This document shows, in pieces, positions 62,197 to 64,000 of a stretch of 64,000 bases of DNA. The notes below the pieces were generated by a model. The model was not told where the DNA came from, did no database searches, and saw only the letters and a program-made list of their open reading frames with translations. The position numbers and the translations under genes were made by a program. The first letter of the stretch is position 1; every line of letters begins with the position of its first letter. The stretch comes from Parvibaculaceae bacterium Mf 1.05b.01 (lineage in GTDB: Bacteria > Pseudomonadota > Alphaproteobacteria > Parvibaculales > Parvibaculaceae), in the NCBI GenBank assembly GCA_000509225.1, contig BAOK01000001.1:868001-932000 (forward strand), written 5' to 3'.

Positions 62197-63279
62197 TTAA
62201 GCCGCAGCGGCCTGATTGCTGAGCGAGGTTGATAGGGCGTCCATCAGGGACGCCACATTCCGGTGTTGAAGGTTTGGGGCGGATTGGCCTGCATAGAGGG
62301 ATGTGAGATCGGTTTGGTTCGCGATCATGGATGCTTTCTTAAGAGGCGCGACAAACCAGGCCTGAACAGGGAAGGGCGCGATTTGATTGTCCGGGCGTTC
62401 TAGTTCGTTGATCAATCGGTTGCGGACCCCACGGGCCAGACGGCCGGTATAGGTACGCGTGAGCGTCGTATCGGTGACGGCGGTCTTGTCGAACAACAGG
62501 TCGCGGTGCGCGTCCGTAGTGCCGGATTCCTCGCATGCCAGAAAGGCAGTGCCCAGCTGGGCGGCTGAGGCACCAAGTAGCCGGGCGGCATCAACGCCGC
62601 GCGCATCGACAATGCCGCCAGCGGCGATGATAGGTGTCTCAACTTTTGCGGCGGCGGTTTGCACAAGGGCGCTTGTGCTCATGAGACTATCTTCTGCGCG
62701 TTTAAGAAATGAAGGGCGATGGCCGCCGGCTTCGAAACCGGTGGCGACAATCGCGCTTACGCCTGCCAAATCGAGGGCAACGGCTTCGGCTACACTGGTT
62801 GCGGCACCTACGGTGAGAATGCCGCGCTCCTCACAGGCCCGAAGAATGTCGATGGAGGGAATTCCGAACACAAAACTCAGGACGGGAGGACGCGCCTGCA
62901 GTATGCCCTCCATCTGTTCCTCGAAGGATTCGTGAAACCTAACCGGGCGTTTTGGAAGCTCCAGCCCTAGTTCGTCGTAGTAGGGTTTGAACTGGGTGGC
63001 ATAGGTCTCATAAGCGTGGTCGGAGAGTGAAAGAGCTTCCGGGTCGTGGTCTTCAACCCAAAGGTTCATCGCGAAAGGTTGGCCGGTCTCGCGGGCAATC
63101 GCTTTGGTGGTGCTGATGATCTCGTCAGGCGTCAGGATATGAGCACCAAAGGACCCAAGACCCCCTTTGTTGGACACAGCGCTGGTGAGTTCCACTGTGG
63201 AAATCCCCCCACCAAAGGGCCCTTGAATGACTGGGAGTTTGAGTTGCAAAAGGCTCGTAAGTCGATTGTCGATGGCCAT
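62197..63279 (-). CDS. Nitronate monooxygenase (2-nitropropane dioxygenase-like)
   Basis: A 360-residue FMN enzyme that oxidises alkyl nitronates or propionate-3-nitronate. VIQGPFGGGISTVELTSAVSNKGGLGSFGAHILTPDEI opens the TIM barrel. PFAMNLWV, SFVFGIPS and VGAATSVAEAVALDLAGVSAIVATGFEAGGHR carry the FMN-binding Gly-rich loop. AAGGIVDARGVDAARLLGASAAQLGTAFLACEES is the phosphate site. It is the first gene of the NMO-GST unit, divergent from the HxlR regulator with 121 bases and repeated boxes between. Confidence 0.92.
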   Translation of the reverse strand: MAIDNRLTSLLQLKLPVIQGPFGGGISTVELTSAVSNKGGLGSFGAHILTPDEIISTTKAIARETGQPFAMNLWVEDHDPEALSLSDHAYETYATQFKPYYDELGLELPKRPVRFHESFEEQMEGILQARPPVLSFVFGIPSIDILRACEERGILTVGAATSVAEAVALDLAGVSAIVATGFEAGGHRPSFLKRAEDSLMSTSALVQTAAAKVETPIIAAGGIVDARGVDAARLLGASAAQLGTAFLACEESGTTDAHRDLLFDKTAVTDTTLTRTYTGRLARGVRNRLINELERPDNQIAPFPVQAWFVAPLKKASMIANQTDLTSLYAGQSAPNLQHRNVASLMDALSTSLSNQAAAA

Positions 63280-63329
63280 GTCTGAGGCTCCGCGTTTAAC
63301 TGATTGAGCGGCTCAGATAGGGGTTCGAC

Positions 63330-63390
63330 TTACCAATGTAAATCAGATAACCTTTGGTAACCTCACTTTTGAGTTTCCATTTGGTAACCT
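63330..63390. promoter_or_regulatory. Three TTGGTAA boxes, probable HxlR operator
   Basis: TTACCAA (63330-63336, inverted) faces TTTGGTAACCT (63353-63363), and the latter is repeated exactly at 63380-63390, 27 bases further. They lie in the promoter region between the nitronate monooxygenase and the hxlR-like gene. The arrangement fits a dimeric winged-helix repressor controlling both directions. Confidence 0.6.
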
Positions 63391-63400
63391 GGTTTCACGT

Positions 63401-63751
63401 ATGGCAGTAAAGATCCGAAAGAACAAAGTCGCCCCTCCGCCGGAGAAATGTGCGCTGACAGAATGCATGTCGGTGATCGGGGGGACGTGGACGCCAAATG
63501 TGATCTGGCATTTGGGCGACGGGCCGCGCAGGTTCAGCGAACTTCAGATTGATATTCCGCCGATTTCGGCCAAGGTACTGACGCAGCGCCTGCGACAGCT
63601 TGAGGCAAAAGGTGTGGTCTTGCGTGAAGTGAAGCCGACCTCACCGCCGACAGTTGAGTACTCGTTGACCGAGCTTGGGTGTGAATTGATTCCTGCGATC
63701 CAGGCCATCGTCACGGTAGGAGAAAAGCTCAAGCTTCGCGAGGAAGCTTGA
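63401..63751 (+). CDS. HxlR-family transcriptional regulator
   Basis: A 116-residue winged-helix protein. KCALTECMSVIGGTWTPNVIWHLGDGPRRFSELQIDIPPISAKVLTQRLRQLEAKGVVLREVKPTSPPTVEYSLTELG is the complete HxlR domain. Conserved Cys residues near the N terminus are sometimes redox or quinone sensors in this family, so sensing an electrophile is possible. The start is a few bases from the last TTGGTAA box, suggesting autorepression. It is convergent with the alkyl sulfatase end. Confidence 0.93.
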   Translation: MAVKIRKNKVAPPPEKCALTECMSVIGGTWTPNVIWHLGDGPRRFSELQIDIPPISAKVLTQRLRQLEAKGVVLREVKPTSPPTVEYSLTELGCELIPAIQAIVTVGEKLKLREEA

Positions 63752-63765
63752 GCTCAGTCTTGTTC

Positions 63766-64000
63766 TTAAGGTTCAACGATGTTGAACCAGAAGTCGAACA
63801 CATCAAGCAGACCGAGTAGCTCGGTCAGGGCTTCAGGGCGGCCTGTGATTCTAGCCCCGTCTGCCATGGCTTCCTCGACTGTCTTTTCGCCAAGGGCCAA
63901 TTGAGCGAGCGCGAGGCGTTCAATCTGGATATTCGCGTCAGCGCCAGCTGCTTTCTTGCCGGGCTCGTGATGCAACACCGCGTTTGTCACAGTGACCAGA
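63766..64000 (-). CDS. Alkyl sulfatase C-terminal domain (partial)
   Basis: The frame is open to the right edge, so the gene begins beyond the window. The visible 78 residues read LVTVTNAVLHHEPGKKAAGADANIQIERLALAQLALGEKTVEEAMADGARITGRPEALTELLGLLDVFDFWFNIVEP. This matches the SCP2-like C-terminal domain of the BDS1/SdsA1 alkyl sulfatase family. That enzyme has an MBL catalytic domain and cleaves sulfate from alkyl sulfates such as SDS. The MBL part cannot be seen here. Confidence 0.82.
   Translation of the reverse strand, partial: LVTVTNAVLHHEPGKKAAGADANIQIERLALAQLALGEKTVEEAMADGARITGRPEALTELLGLLDVFDFWFNIVEP

Overview
The window looks like chromosome of an alphaproteobacterium. The best evidence is a DivK-PleD pair, with PleD carrying two receiver domains and GGEEF. 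Further evidence is the run plsY-dprA-topA-rnr-DUF983-NUDIX-rpmG, the pairs dapA-smpB and pyrB with a degenerate pyrC, a GatCAB amidotransferase, and a partial EipB-type envelope protein. Base composition is moderately GC-rich by eye. The many glutathione transferases, flavin monooxygenases and a partial alkyl sulfatase recall a marine or xenobiotic-degrading Parvibaculum-like lineage, but that placement is only a guess. I saw no insertion sequence, prophage, CRISPR array or rRNA. There is one tRNA, Ser(GCU).

Region 1 (1-21.5 kb) is mostly housekeeping genes. In order it holds the end of an EipB-like gene, DNA polymerase IV with an N-terminal zinc-finger-like extension, a ROK sugar kinase, a HAD protein and DUF3572. 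Then come divK-pleD, a HAD phosphatase, rpmG, an MFS transporter, two tandem NUDIX hydrolases, DUF983, rnr, topA, dprA, plsY, pyrC', pyrB, an AEC transporter and ruvX. Many neighbours overlap by 4 bases. The pyrC next to pyrB has lost its metal ligands and is probably a structural partner of aspartate transcarbamoylase.

Region 2 (21.5-32.3 kb) holds gatCAB, a lysine-rich histone-like repeat protein, a small secreted protein, a GST, a Sel1 protein and thioesterase TesB. It ends with a divergent pair of class B flavin monooxygenase and aldehyde dehydrogenase, and tRNA-Ser.

Region 3 (32.3-44.6 kb) is accessory and catabolic. It holds a lactonase-like metallohydrolase, a Tat-exported dienelactone hydrolase, DUF1330, GST-TetR-aromatic hydroxylase, and a second TetR divergent from an alpha/beta hydrolase. 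DUF4345, DUF547, a glycosyltransferase with DUF3047, a C45 acyltransferase and another GST follow. Several clean inverted repeats sit in the divergent promoters and can be matched to the adjacent TetR or HxlR genes.

Region 4 (44.6-54 kb) has two multi-gene units. The first resembles the zinc-uptake system ZrgABCDE: a His-rich DUF2796 protein, an ABC ATPase, an FtsX/MacB-like permease and DUF3299. The second is a tightly coupled trio of a six-helix membrane protein, an ATP-grasp ligase and a Wzx-like flippase, which I do not recognise as a described system. Two metallo-beta-lactamase-fold hydrolases follow.

Region 5 (54-64 kb) returns to conserved genes: an alpha/beta hydrolase, a lytic transglycosylase, dapA and smpB. 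Next are a SUOX-like molybdoprotein, a membrane-anchored sulfatase, a GST with a nitronate monooxygenase divergent from an HxlR regulator, and the C-terminal end of an alkyl sulfatase.
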